Assembly (NCBI RefSeq): GCF_004127445.1
Contig: NZ_QEXM01000042.1
Location: forward strand, 218,779 to 282,778
Reading direction: 5' to 3'
Source: Streptomyces alfalfae
GTDB lineage: Bacteria; Actinomycetota; Actinomycetes; Streptomycetales; Streptomycetaceae
DNA: 64,000 bases
The translations under genes were made by a program, and so were the position numbers. The notes beneath the pieces are model-generated. The model had not been told where the DNA came from. It did no database searches and saw only the letters and a program-made list of their open reading frames with translations. Of the stretch, positions 42,349 to 53,096 are shown in pieces. Each line of letters begins with the position of its first letter. The stretch's first letter is position 1.

Positions 42349-42776
42349 TGGCCGGGGACCCGCGCGCGACCGCGCGCTTCGACCTCCCTGAGCCCGACGC
42401 CGCCACCCGCCCCTACTGGGACGCGGCGGCCGGGGGCACGCTGCTGATCCGCCGCTGCGGGGCGTGCGGCGCGGCGCACCACTACCCCCGCGAGTTCTGC
42501 CCCCGCTGCTGGAGCGACGACGTCACCTGGGAGCGGGCGAGCGGCCTGGCCACGCTCTACACCTGGTCGGTGGTGCACCGCAACGACCTGCCTCCCTTCG
42601 GCGACCGCGTCCCCTACACCGCCGCCGTCGTCGACCTCGCCGAGGGACCGCGCATGATGACGGAGGTCGTCGGCTGCGAGGAGAACGCGCTGCGGATCGG
42701 GATGCCGCTGGAGGTGACGTTCCGGGAGGCGGCGGAGGGGGTGGCGGTCGCGGTGTTCCGCCCGGCGGCGGGCTGA
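42348..42776 (+). CDS. DUF35 Zn-ribbon/OB-fold protein (thiolase partner type)
   Basis: 142-residue protein with an N-terminal rubredoxin-like zinc ribbon (CGACG and CPRC, residues about 37-54) and a C-terminal OB fold (TLYTWSVVHRNDLPPF, YTAAVVDLAEGPRMMTEVV). In steroid and fatty-acid catabolism such proteins pair with SCP2-type thiolases or form hydratase/aldolase complexes (for example ChsH2, Ltp2; family knowledge). The likely partner is the thiolase gene at 44.9-46.1 kb. Start codon overlaps the upstream stop by one base. Confidence 0.88.
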   Translation: MAGDPRATARFDLPEPDAATRPYWDAAAGGTLLIRRCGACGAAHHYPREFCPRCWSDDVTWERASGLATLYTWSVVHRNDLPPFGDRVPYTAAVVDLAEGPRMMTEVVGCEENALRIGMPLEVTFREAAEGVAVAVFRPAAG

Positions 42777-42856
42777 CCCCGCCGGCCCGCGCCAACCTCA
42801 CCTCCGCGCGAGGAAATTCGAAGGCGCCGGTGCCCGCGCGAGGGGGAACATGGCGC

Positions 42857-43981
42857 ATGGACCCCAGCATCGAAACACCCCGGAGTCACGGAACACCCCG
42901 GAGTCACGGAACACCCCCGAGCCGTGAACCGTCGCCGCGCTCCGAGGCCGTCCCGGGCCCTGACGCATCCCTGGACCCTGAACTGTCCCCGCGCTCCGAG
43001 GCCGCCCCGGACCCCGGAGTGGCCTCGAACCCCGCACCGGCCCCCGCTTCCGGCCCCCGCGCCCCCGTTTCTGGCCCCCGCGCCCCCGTGGCCGGCCCCC
43101 GCACCCCCGCCGGCTGGCGGTTGACCTCTGACCTCGGTGGTTTCCTCGCCGAGGCCCGCGCGTTCCTGCGCTCCGCACCCGCCCTGCACACCGCCCTGCT
43201 CAGCGTGACCGACACCCTCCGCGTGCGGGGGCTCCAGGTGTACGGGGACGGGGCACCCCTCTTCGGTACGTACGCCGGAGCCGACGGCGCCGTCCGGGGC
43301 GCCTTCGTGCGGACCCCGCCCCACCGGCCGCTCCTCAGCCCGCTGGACGCCCTCGGCCCCGAGGCGTCCGAGGCCGCCCTCGCCCTGGCCGGGCAGCTCG
43401 CCGAGGTCAGCCCGGACCTGCCCGGCGTCGCCGCCGACCGCGCCACGGCGGAGATCTTCGCCAGTGCCTGGGAGAAGCGGACCGGAGCCGGCGCGAGCGT
43501 CGGCCTCCAGCAGCGCCTGTACCGGCTCGGCACCCTCGCCCCGCCCGAGCCCGCACCGCCCGGGGCCGCGCGCGTCGCCACCGGTGCCGACCGGGCCCTG
43601 CTCGCGCGCTGGCACGACGAGTTCGGCGAGGCGGTCGGCGAGCGCCCCGCCATGGCTGCCGAGGAGTGGGCGGAGTCCCGTATCGCCTATGGGGGCGTCA
43701 CTCTCTGGGAGACCCCCGACGGCACCCCGGTCGCCATGGCCGGCGTCACCCGCCGCACCGCGGGGCAGGTCCGTGTCGCCCCCGTCTACACTCCGGCCGG
43801 CCTGCGCGGTCGCGGCTACGCGGGCGCCGTCACGGCCGCGGTCTCCCGTGCCGCCCTCGACGCGGGCGCGGCGGAGGTCCTGCTCTTCACCGACCTCGCC
43901 AACCCCACGAGCAACGGCCTCTACCAGCGGCTCGGCTACCGGCCCGTACGGGACTTCGTCCAGGTCGACTTCGCGCGCTGA
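42857..43981 (+). CDS. GNAT-type acetyltransferase with repetitive N-terminus
   Basis: 374 residues. The C-terminal third is a GNAT domain: TLWETPDGTPVAMAGVTRR, VYTPAGLRGRGYAGAVTAAV (acetyl-CoA loop QxxGxG/A type) and NPTSNGLYQRLGYRPVRDF. The middle part (about residues 90-240) is an N-terminal subdomain seen in two-domain actinobacterial members. The first 85 residues are disordered tandem repeats (RSHGTP twice, then PRAPVSGPRAPVAGPRTP), encoded by minisatellite-like DNA. ATG 42857 lies 10 bases after AGGGGG. Acceptor unknown. Confidence 0.85.
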   Translation: MDPSIETPRSHGTPRSHGTPPSREPSPRSEAVPGPDASLDPELSPRSEAAPDPGVASNPAPAPASGPRAPVSGPRAPVAGPRTPAGWRLTSDLGGFLAEARAFLRSAPALHTALLSVTDTLRVRGLQVYGDGAPLFGTYAGADGAVRGAFVRTPPHRPLLSPLDALGPEASEAALALAGQLAEVSPDLPGVAADRATAEIFASAWEKRTGAGASVGLQQRLYRLGTLAPPEPAPPGAARVATGADRALLARWHDEFGEAVGERPAMAAEEWAESRIAYGGVTLWETPDGTPVAMAGVTRRTAGQVRVAPVYTPAGLRGRGYAGAVTAAVSRAALDAGAAEVLLFTDLANPTSNGLYQRLGYRPVRDFVQVDFAR

Positions 43982-44047
43982 CCGAGCGGGCAGGGGGCGG
44001 CGCCGGGACCGGGGCAGGGACCGGCGCCGGACGTCGGTGCGGGACCG

Positions 44048-44737
44048 TCACGGCCAGAGCAGCTCCCGTTCCCAGGCCTCGCGCTCGGCGGCCCTGCGGT
44101 ACCGGAGCCGGACGTGCCTGCGCCGGGCGTCGCCCTGGAAGAACTCGGCCTCCACGGGGTCGAGGACGTACAGCGTCCACGTCGGCGAGTCCGCGTCGGG
44201 CTCCGCCTGCGCGCGGGCCCAGGCCGTGTCCGACGAGCGCTCCAACTCCTCGTACGAGTCGAGCACTTCGCTTTGATGGCCGACGAGCGCCGCCGCGAGC
44301 GCGCCCGTCGACCGGGCGTGCAGATCGGCCAGGCTCTCGGCGTGCGGGGCGCTCGTGACGCGGCCCCTGATCCGGATCTGCCGGCCCTGCGCGGGCCAGT
44401 AGAAGTGCAGGGCGGCCTCCGGGCGGGCGGCGAGCTGGCGGCCCTTGGCGCTGCTCGCGTGCGAGGCGAAGTGCCAGCCATGGCCGTCGGCGTCGTGCAG
44501 CATCACGGTCCGCACGTCGGGGCCGCCGTCCTCGGTCACGGTCGCCAGGCCCATGGTGTGCGGCTCGGTCTGCCCGGCGGCCACCGCCTCGGCGAACCAC
44601 TGGTGGAAGAGGGGCAGCGGGGCGGCGGGAGCCCGGGCCGGATCGAAGACCGGCAGCTCGACGTCCCAGACCCGCTGGGCCCGCAGCAGCTTCTGGAACG
44701 CGGTCGGGGCGACGCGGCCCGGCTCGGAAGTCGTCAT
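44048..44737 (-). CDS. Pyridoxamine 5'-phosphate oxidase-family flavoprotein
   Basis: 229-residue PdxH-like protein, distinct from the true PdxH at 3.9 kb. Shared blocks: MGLATVTEDGGPDVRTVMLHD, WHFASHASSAKGRQLAARPEAALHFYWP, GRQIRIRGRVTS, and the C-terminal HVRLRYRR in place of the PdxH RLHDR signature. That difference argues against pyridoxamine phosphate oxidase activity; FMN- or F420-linked reduction is possible. ATG 44737 is the start; the upstream open frame is repeat DNA. It converges on the acetyltransferase gene. Confidence 0.85.
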   Translation of the reverse strand: MTTSEPGRVAPTAFQKLLRAQRVWDVELPVFDPARAPAAPLPLFHQWFAEAVAAGQTEPHTMGLATVTEDGGPDVRTVMLHDADGHGWHFASHASSAKGRQLAARPEAALHFYWPAQGRQIRIRGRVTSAPHAESLADLHARSTGALAAALVGHQSEVLDSYEELERSSDTAWARAQAEPDADSPTWTLYVLDPVEAEFFQGDARRRHVRLRYRRAAEREAWERELLWP

Positions 44738-44754
44738 ACGCCGATTGTGTCCCG

Positions 44755-44870
44755 CCGCCCGGCCGCCGCTGTGCGGCACCCCGCCCGGCCGCCGCCGCCC
44801 GGCACCCCGCCGGCCGCCGCTGTGCGGCACCCCGCCCGGCCGCCGCCGTGCGGCACCCCCCGGCCGCCGA
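44755..44870. repeat. Tandem repeat, four units of about 25 bp
   Basis: Four head-to-tail copies of GGCCGCCGCTGTGCGGCACC plus CCGCCC, two of them identical over 26 bases (44761-44786 and about 44812-44837) and two diverged. It fills the gap between the flavoprotein start and the thiolase stop. Units are contiguous, without spacers, so it is a minisatellite and not a CRISPR array. Confidence 0.8.
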
Positions 44871-44878
44871 GCCGGACC

Positions 44879-46060
44879 TCACCCCCGCCCCAGCACCACC
44901 GTCCCCGAGGAGCAGAACCATCCGCCCGTGCCCGAGGCCACCGCCAGTTCCGGCAGGCTGCCGTCACGGCGGTGGACCTGGCGCTCGCCGGCCTGGCCGC
45001 GCAGCTGCCGTACCGCCTCCACCAGCAGGAACAGGCCCCGCATCCCGGGATGCTGGGCCGAGAGGCCGCCGCCGTCGGTGTTGGTCGGGAGCCCGCCGTC
45101 CCGCAGCAGCCGCCCCTTCTCGACGAAGGCGCCGCCCTCGCCCTTGCCGCAGAAACCGAGGTCTTCGAGCGTCACCAGCGTCATATAGGTGAACGCGTCG
45201 TAGATCTCCGCGAGGTCGATGTCCGCGGGCCGCACCCCGGCCCGTTCGAAGGCGAGGCGCCCGCTGACCGCCGCCGGGGAGACCGTGAAGTCCTCCCACT
45301 GCGACATCGCCGCGTGCGAGACGTGCTCGCCCGCGCCGAGGACCCACACCGGCAGCGACGCGCAGTCGGTCACGTACTCCTCGGCGGCGAGGAGGACCGC
45401 GCAGCCGCCGTCGGAGCGTATGCAGCAGTGCAGCTTGGTGAAGGGGTCCGCGATCATCGGGCCCGCGAGCACCTCGTCCACCGTGACCGGTTCGCGGTAC
45501 ATCGCGTCGGGGTTGGCCGCCGCGTTGGCCCGCGCCTGGACGGCGACCGAGGCGAGCTGTTCGAGGGTCGTGCCGTACTCGTGCATGTGGCGGCGCGCGG
45601 CCATCGCGTACTTGGCGATCAGGGAGTGCCCGTAGGGGGCCTCGAACTGGAGGGGGCCGCGTGCGCCGTAGGAGAGGTTCGAGGTGCGCCGCCCCGCCCT
45701 GATGTCGGCGCGCGCGGTCGACCCGTACACGAGCAGGACGGCGTCGGCCCGCCCCGCCGCTATCGCCTCCGCCGCGTGCGCGGCCATGACCTCCCAGGTC
45801 GCGCCGCCCACCGAGGTGGAGTCCACCCAGCGGGGCCGGAGCCCCAGGTACTCGGCGACCTCGACGGGGGCCAGCGCGCCGAGGCCCGCCGAGGCGATGC
45901 CGTCGATCACGTCCCGGCCGAGCCCCGAGTCGGCGAGCGCGCGGCGGGCCGCCTGGGCGTGGAGGGCGTAGGGCGTGGCCTCGTCGACCCGGCCGCAGTC
46001 CGACAGCGCGACCCCGACGGCGGCGACCTTGCGGGGCGTGGAACGGGTGACGGCAGACAT
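44879..46060 (-). CDS. SCP2-type thiolase / lipid-transfer protein
   Basis: 393-residue thiolase-fold protein of the SCPx/Ltp group. Landmarks: VAAVGVALSDCGR, the STSVGGATWEV segment where the acylated cysteine of true thiolases is replaced by Ser, IYDAFTYMTLVTLEDLGFCGKGEGG, and NTDGGGLSAQHPG. Such proteins without the nucleophile act as retro-aldolases (Ltp2 on steroid side chains) or need a DUF35 partner (family knowledge); a DUF35 gene lies 2 kb away. ATG 46060 is only 4 bases from an operator. Divergent from an operator-controlled dehydrogenase gene. Confidence 0.9.
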   Translation of the reverse strand: MSAVTRSTPRKVAAVGVALSDCGRVDEATPYALHAQAARRALADSGLGRDVIDGIASAGLGALAPVEVAEYLGLRPRWVDSTSVGGATWEVMAAHAAEAIAAGRADAVLLVYGSTARADIRAGRRTSNLSYGARGPLQFEAPYGHSLIAKYAMAARRHMHEYGTTLEQLASVAVQARANAAANPDAMYREPVTVDEVLAGPMIADPFTKLHCCIRSDGGCAVLLAAEEYVTDCASLPVWVLGAGEHVSHAAMSQWEDFTVSPAAVSGRLAFERAGVRPADIDLAEIYDAFTYMTLVTLEDLGFCGKGEGGAFVEKGRLLRDGGLPTNTDGGGLSAQHPGMRGLFLLVEAVRQLRGQAGERQVHRRDGSLPELAVASGTGGWFCSSGTVVLGRG

Positions 46061-46064
46061 AAAT

Positions 46065-46079
46065 CTGACGGTACATCAG
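46065..46079. promoter_or_regulatory. Regulon operator: CTGACGGTACATCAG (thiolase)
   Basis: One variant base in the right half. It ends 4 bases before the thiolase ATG on the minus strand, so a bound repressor would cover the transcription or translation start. Confidence 0.7.
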
Positions 46080-46148
46080 GTATGGGAGGCGGGGGAGAGC
46101 GCCGGGACGGCGTCCCCGCCCTGTGCATATCGCACCCGCGGTCCTAAC

Positions 46149-46163
46149 ATGACGCCTCGTCAG
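46149..46163. promoter_or_regulatory. Regulon operator: ATGACGCCTCGTCAG (dehydrogenase/deazaflavin operon)
   Basis: One outer base differs from consensus. TAACAT at 46145-46150, with TGTGCA 17 bases upstream, is a plausible -10/-35 pair for the plus-strand operon; the operator covers the start point. Confidence 0.65.
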
Positions 46164-46203
46164 GTCCGGCCCCGTCCCACGGGCCCGGGGGAGGAGTCTG
46201 CCG

Positions 46204-47442
46204 ATGGACGCCGCCTTCAGCGCGGAACAGGACGAGATCCGCCGCACCCTTCGCGAACTGGTCGCCAAGCGCTGCGGCCCCGACGACGTCAAGGCCGCCG
46301 CGCGCACCCCGGCGGGCCATGACTCCGCCCTCTGGTCCGCCCTCGCCGGACGGCTCGGGCTGCCGGGGCTCGCGCTGCCGGAGGCGTACGGGGGCGTCGG
46401 CTGTACCGCCACGGAGCTGGCGCTCGGCTGCGAGGAACTGGGCCGCGCCCTCGTCCCCTCCCCGCTCCTGGCCACCGCGGTCCTCGCCGCCCCGCTGGTC
46501 CTCGCGCTCGGCACCGGGCGGCAGCGCGCCGGGATCCTGTCCCGCGTCGCGGACGGCGGGCTGACCGCGGCCCTGGCCGTCCCGGGGGCCGGGCTCGCCA
46601 CCGCGCTCGCCCTCGTCGGGGACAACGGCGGCGACTGGGCGGGCGGCGGACGCGCGGGCGGCGTCCAGGCGAGGCCCGTCGACGGGGCCTGGCGGCTGTA
46701 CGGGCAGGCCGAGCGGGTGCTCGCAGGGCACAGCGCGAAGCTGCTGGTCGTGGCCGCGCACACCGGCGGCTTCGCCCGCTCCCGTACCCTCCTCTTCCTC
46801 GTGCGGGAGGGGGCGCGCGGCATGGTGCGGACGCGGCAGACGGCGCTCGACGAGACCCGCGCCCTGGCGCGGGTCGAACTGCGCGACACGGAGGCCGAAT
46901 TGCTCGGACCGGACGACGCCTCCCGGGTGCCGGCCGCGCTCGAAGACGTCGGCGACGTGGCCGCCGCCGTGCTCGCCGCGGAGGCCGTGGGGGCCGCGGA
47001 CCGCGCCCTGGAGCGGACCTTGGAGCATGTGCGGCGGCGCGAGCAGTTCGGGCGGCCGATCGGGTCCTTCCAGGCGGTCAAGCACCGCCTCGCCGATGTG
47101 TACGTACAGGTGCAGGCGGCGCGCTCGGCCGCCTACTACGCGGCCTGGGCCGCCGGGGCCGCGGAGAGCGGCGGGGCGGCGGCCGAGCGGTCCGGTGGTC
47201 TCGCCCTCGCGCAGGGGCTCGAAGCGCTGCGGGCCGCCGCCTCCGAGGCGGTGCAGCTGCACGGCGGGACCGGCTTCACCTGGGAGCACGACGCGCACCT
47301 GTACGTCAAGCGGGCCGCCGGGGACGACCTCCTCTTCGGGCCCGTGCACCGGCTGCGGGCCCGCGCGGCCGAGAGGGCCGGGCTCTTCGCGGCGGCGGCG
47401 ACCGAAGCGGACGGCGCTCTGGCGGCGGGGGAGGCCCGCTGA
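46204..47442 (+). CDS. Acyl-CoA dehydrogenase (short-domain FadE type)
   Basis: 412-residue enzyme with N-terminal FSAEQDEIRRTLRELVAKRCGPDDV, LPEAYGGVGCTATELALGCEELG, and C-terminal HVRRREQFGRPIGSFQAVKHRLADVYV and HGGTGFTWEHDAHLYVKRA. The usual ExGAGSD middle motif is missing, as in the beta-type partner subunits of heteromeric dehydrogenases, so it probably works with another dehydrogenase from the set. ATG 46204 follows GGAGGAG. The stop overlaps the next gene start (TGATG). Confidence 0.9.
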   Translation: MDAAFSAEQDEIRRTLRELVAKRCGPDDVKAAARTPAGHDSALWSALAGRLGLPGLALPEAYGGVGCTATELALGCEELGRALVPSPLLATAVLAAPLVLALGTGRQRAGILSRVADGGLTAALAVPGAGLATALALVGDNGGDWAGGGRAGGVQARPVDGAWRLYGQAERVLAGHSAKLLVVAAHTGGFARSRTLLFLVREGARGMVRTRQTALDETRALARVELRDTEAELLGPDDASRVPAALEDVGDVAAAVLAAEAVGAADRALERTLEHVRRREQFGRPIGSFQAVKHRLADVYVQVQAARSAAYYAAWAAGAAESGGAAAERSGGLALAQGLEALRAAASEAVQLHGGTGFTWEHDAHLYVKRAAGDDLLFGPVHRLRARAAERAGLFAAAATEADGALAAGEAR

Positions 47443-47921
47443 TGCCGCCCCGGGTCCGCCTGGCGCGGAAGGTGTCGTCGACCCGGGCCTTCGCGAAGGC
47501 CGCGCCTCACGTCATCCCCGCGCTCGACCGCGCGGTGCACCGCCTCACGCGCGGGAGAGTGCTGCTCAGCGCCCAGATGCTGCCCGGCGTGATCCTGACC
47601 GTGCGCGGCGCGAGGAGCGGACTGCCGAGGCGTACGCCGCTGGCCTGCATGCCCGACGGGGCGTCCGGCGGCTGGGTCCTCGTCGGGTCCAACTTCGGGC
47701 GTCCCCGCCACCCCGCGTGGACGGCGAACCTCCTGGCCCACCCGGACGCGGAGATCAACTGGCGCGGCGAGGACATCGCGGTGCGGGCGCGGCTGCTCAC
47801 GGGGGAGGAGAGGGCGGCGGCCTGGGAGGCCGCGCTGGCGTTCTGGCCGCCGTACGCGGCGTACCAGGCGCGGGTGGACCGGGAGATACGGCTGTTCCAC
47901 CTGGAGCGGCGCGCCCGGTGA
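47442..47921 (+). CDS. Nitroreductase-family deazaflavin (F420)-dependent oxidoreductase
   Basis: 159-residue Ddn-like protein of the split beta-barrel fold: LLSAQMLPGVILTVRGARSGLPRRTPLACM, GWVLVGSNFGRPRHPAWTANLLAHPDAEINW, and a C-terminal WPPYAAYQARVDREIRLFHLERR. The family reduces quinones or enones with F420H2; Rv3547 sits in the mycobacterial cholesterol region (family knowledge). Start ATG overlaps the dehydrogenase stop, so the two are co-translated. A strong terminator follows. Confidence 0.9.
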   Translation: MPPRVRLARKVSSTRAFAKAAPHVIPALDRAVHRLTRGRVLLSAQMLPGVILTVRGARSGLPRRTPLACMPDGASGGWVLVGSNFGRPRHPAWTANLLAHPDAEINWRGEDIAVRARLLTGEERAAAWEAALAFWPPYAAYQARVDREIRLFHLERRAR

Positions 47922-47950
47922 GCCACGGCCCCGGGAGGGGGCGAAAACCG

Positions 47951-47982
47951 CGGCGGCGGATCACCTGGGTGATCCGCCGCCG
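47951..47982. terminator. Strong bidirectional terminator
   Basis: A perfect 15-bp inverted repeat (CGGCGGCGGATCACC / GGTGATCCGCCGCCG) around TG. It lies between the convergent deazaflavin oxidoreductase and TetR genes, 29 bases after the first stop and 108 before the TetR stop. Confidence 0.75.
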
Positions 47983-48090
47983 GGATGACAGAAGAGGAGG
48001 GGGTGGCGCGGGCAGTGAGCGCCGGCCGGGCCCGCGGGGGCCGGTCACGGGCGAGCCGGGTCAGTGCGGCGAGCCGAGATGCGTTCTGGA

Positions 48091-48738
48091 CTACTTGGCC
48101 GGCTTCTTGCCCGTCACGCCCAGATGCACCAGCGTCGCGAGGTTGGGCTTCAGTTCCGCCTGCTTGACGCCCCAGGTCTGGAAGCCGCGCTGGTGCGAGG
48201 CGACCGCGGCGAGCATCGCGACGATGGAGCCCGCCATGGCGGCCGGGCTGATGTCCTTGTCGACCTTGCCCTTGGCCTGGAGCTCCTTGACGGTGTCCGT
48301 AAGGGAGTTGTTGACCGAATTGAGGATCTTCATCCGGATCTTGTAGAAGCGCTTGTCGCCCTCGGCGGCGCCCAGGTCGACGACCCGGAGGATCGCGTCG
48401 TTCTTGCGCCAGAACTCCATGAAGCCGTCGACCAGCTCCTGGGAGGTCTGCCAGCCCGCCTTGCCGACCCACGACCGGCCTTCGAGGAGCCGGGTCAATT
48501 CGGCCCCCTCGGCGGCCATTTGCTCCGCGATCTCCAGCACGGCGCCCTCGACGTCCGGGAAGTACTGGTAGAAGGTCGCGGGTGAAGTCCCCGCCTTCCG
48601 GGCGACGTCGATGACTTTGACGTCCCGGTAGGGCGAGGAGCTGAGCATGTCGCCGAGGCAGTCGAGCAGCTTCTGGCGCGTCGCCTGACCGCGCCGACCG
48701 GCCACGCGGCCGTCGACGGTCCGTACCTGTCCTGTCAT
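48091..48738 (-). CDS. TetR-family regulator, candidate master repressor of the acyl-CoA regulon
   Basis: 215 residues. Helix-turn-helix in residues about 18-65 (TRQKLLDCLGDMLSSSPYRDVKVIDVARKAGTSPATFYQYFPDVEGA), followed by a helical ligand domain. It is the only TetR gene inside the operator-defined cluster, and its own start region carries two degenerate versions of the CTGACGnnnCGTCAG palindrome, as expected for autoregulation. I infer that it represses the cluster and is released by a pathway acyl-CoA. No direct binding evidence exists here. ATG 48738 is the start. Confidence 0.88.
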   Translation of the reverse strand: MTGQVRTVDGRVAGRRGQATRQKLLDCLGDMLSSSPYRDVKVIDVARKAGTSPATFYQYFPDVEGAVLEIAEQMAAEGAELTRLLEGRSWVGKAGWQTSQELVDGFMEFWRKNDAILRVVDLGAAEGDKRFYKIRMKILNSVNNSLTDTVKELQAKGKVDKDISPAAMAGSIVAMLAAVASHQRGFQTWGVKQAELKPNLATLVHLGVTGKKPAK

Positions 48739-48765
48739 GCCGTCAGCTTACCGACGGGTGATCGG
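48732..48765. promoter_or_regulatory. Degenerate regulon operators at the TetR start
   Basis: CTGTCATGCCGTCAG (48732-48746, overlapping the ATG) and CCGACGGGTGATCGG (48751-48765) each match the consensus in most positions and are 19 bases apart. They suggest weak autoregulation. Confidence 0.4.
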
Positions 48766-48894
48766 AGCGCGATTCGGCCGAGTGCAAATGGGGTTGGGGC
48801 GCGGGAGCGGGGTGCGGGAGGGTCTCGTAGGAATTGATCACACGTTCGAATTGTTGTGCTGCGCGTCCGGCGGACCGCCGCTAGCTTGGCTGGC

Positions 48895-49725
48895 ATGGAC
48901 TACGCGGAGCGGGACACGGGGGACGAATACGCGGAGGGCGTGCCGTGCTGGGCCGACGCGATGCTCCCCGACGTCGAGGGCGGCAAGCGGTTCTACGGAG
49001 AGCTGTTCGGGTGGACCTTCGACGAGGGGGCGGGGCCGGAGTACGGCCACTACACCCAGGCGTACGTCGACGGGCGGGCCGTCGCCGCCCTCGCGCCCAA
49101 GGCCGACGGCCGCATGCCCACCGTATGGACGGTCTACCTCGCCACCCCCGACGCCGCCGCGCTCGCCGGGCGGATCAAGGCGGCGGGCGGCTCCATGGTC
49201 ACGGAGGTCATGACCGTGGGGCCCTTCGGCACGATGGGGCTCGCCGCCGACCCCGAGGGCGCCGTCTTCGGGCTCTGGCAGGCCGGCACGCACCGCGGCT
49301 TCGGCCTGACGCAGGCGCCCGGGGCGTTCTGCTGGACCGAGGTGTACTCCCGCGACAAGGACCGGGTCGACCCCTTCTACGAGGGCGTCTTCGGCTACCG
49401 GGGTCACGACCTCGACCTGTCCGGCGTCGCCTTCCGGACCTGGTCGCCCGCCGGGTCGGAGCCGGGCCCCGACACGGCCGTCGGCGGGCGCCAGCTCTTC
49501 CCCGCCGCCGACGCCGTCGGCGCGCGGTCCGCCGACGGTTACAGCACCCCCGAGATGCCTCCGCACTTCCTCGTCTACTTCACGGTCGCCGACGCCGACG
49601 CCACGACCGGGGCGGCCACCCGGCTCGGCGGTCGCGCCCTCATGCCGCCCACCGACATCCCGTACGGACGAATGTCTGTCATCAGGGACAACCAGGGCGC
49701 CGTTTTCGCGGTCCTCCAGGACTGA
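48895..49725 (+). CDS. Two-domain VOC family protein
   Basis: 276 residues with two consecutive vicinal-oxygen-chelate modules: about 10-130 (PCWADAMLPDVEGGKRFYGELFGW, EVMTVGPFGTMGLAADPEGAVFGLWQ) and about 140-272 (GAFCWTEVYSRDKDRVDPFYEGVFGY, HFLVYFTVADADATTGAATRLGG). This is the glyoxalase/hydroxylase-like subfamily common in Streptomyces. Metal ligands are not clearly conserved, so it may bind rather than convert its ligand. TAGCTT at 48882-48887 followed seven bases later by ATG 48895 indicates a leaderless mRNA. Upstream of afsK, same direction. Confidence 0.88.
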   Translation: MDYAERDTGDEYAEGVPCWADAMLPDVEGGKRFYGELFGWTFDEGAGPEYGHYTQAYVDGRAVAALAPKADGRMPTVWTVYLATPDAAALAGRIKAAGGSMVTEVMTVGPFGTMGLAADPEGAVFGLWQAGTHRGFGLTQAPGAFCWTEVYSRDKDRVDPFYEGVFGYRGHDLDLSGVAFRTWSPAGSEPGPDTAVGGRQLFPAADAVGARSADGYSTPEMPPHFLVYFTVADADATTGAATRLGGRALMPPTDIPYGRMSVIRDNQGAVFAVLQD

Positions 49726-49907
49726 CCGCGCCGTCCGGGGGCGGCCCCGGCGCGGTTTGTCCCGAGACACCCCGATCACGCCCCGGGTTCGCCACGGCCG
49801 CCTCGGGCAGGAAGAATCAGGGTGCGTGCCGCCGGAGAGGCTCGGTGGTGAGACGCTGCACGGGGCCGCCCGTTTCGGTGGCCGCGTACGGGGAGGTGGC
49901 AGGGCAA

Positions 49908-52289
<2,382 letters not shown>

Positions 52290-52310
52290 CCTGCCGGGTG
52301 GGCGGGAAAG

Positions 52311-53096
52311 TCACCGCACCCGGTGGTCCCCGCCCCGCCGCCCGCCGAACAGCTCCGCCTGCCGCTCCTGCGGCGCGTTGCCCAGCGTGACCAGGTGCGG
52401 CGCCTGGGCGAGGGAGGCGGCCAGGGAGGACTCCCGCGTCGTCCACAGCGACCGGACCGTCCCCTGCACCGCCTGGGTGGGGCAGGAGGCGATGGTCTCG
52501 GCGGCGCGCACGGCCGCCGCGCGCGCCCCGCCGGGCGGGGTGACCTCCGAGACGAGACCCACCTCGTACGCCCGCCGCGCGGAAATCCGCTCGGCGGCCC
52601 CCATCAGCGCCATCCGGGCGGCCTCCCCGTACGGCATGCGGCGCGCCATGTACATCGACTCGTACGCGCTGACCATCCCGTACGTGGTGTGCGGGTCGAA
52701 GAACGTCGCGTCCTCCGCGGCGATCAGGAACTCCGCCTCGCCGAGGAGGTAGAAAGCGCCGCCGCACGCCATGCCGTTGACGGCGGCGATCACCGGCTTC
52801 CAGAGGTCGTTCGCCTTCGGGCCGATCGCGGCGAGCGGATCGTCCACCGTGTACGGGGAGGAGGGCTGCGGCACCTCCACCGAGCGGTCGATCCCCGTGC
52901 AGAACGCCCGGTCGCCCGCGCCGGTCACCACCACCGCCCGCACGGAGTCGTCGTGGCGGAACGTCCGCCACGCGCGCGTGAGCTGCGCCGCCGTCTCCAG
53001 GTCGATCGCGTTGTGCCGCTCCGGACGGTCGAGGGTCAGCACGGCCACCCCCGTCCCGGCGTCCACACTGGTGCGCAGCGCGCCGCCCCCCGTCAC
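52311..53096 (-). CDS. Enoyl-CoA hydratase/isomerase family protein
   Basis: Crotonase fold, 261 residues: VAVLTLDRPERHNAIDLETAAQL, oxyanion-hole segments AFCTGIDRSVEVP and VNGMACGGAFYLLGEAEFLIA, and FDPHTTYGMVSAYES. The last segment, with Tyr/His in place of the usual catalytic glutamates, resembles the feruloyl/steroid-type hydratase or hydrolase subgroup, so its exact reaction is open. GTG 53096 overlaps the DUF35 stop codon by 4 bases (GTGA). It ends the minus-strand thiolase-DUF35-hydratase operon and converges on afsK 21 bases away. Confidence 0.88.
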   Translation of the reverse strand: MTGGGALRTSVDAGTGVAVLTLDRPERHNAIDLETAAQLTRAWRTFRHDDSVRAVVVTGAGDRAFCTGIDRSVEVPQPSSPYTVDDPLAAIGPKANDLWKPVIAAVNGMACGGAFYLLGEAEFLIAAEDATFFDPHTTYGMVSAYESMYMARRMPYGEAARMALMGAAERISARRAYEVGLVSEVTPPGGARAAAVRAAETIASCPTQAVQGTVRSLWTTRESSLAASLAQAPHLVTLGNAPQERQAELFGGRRGGDHRVR

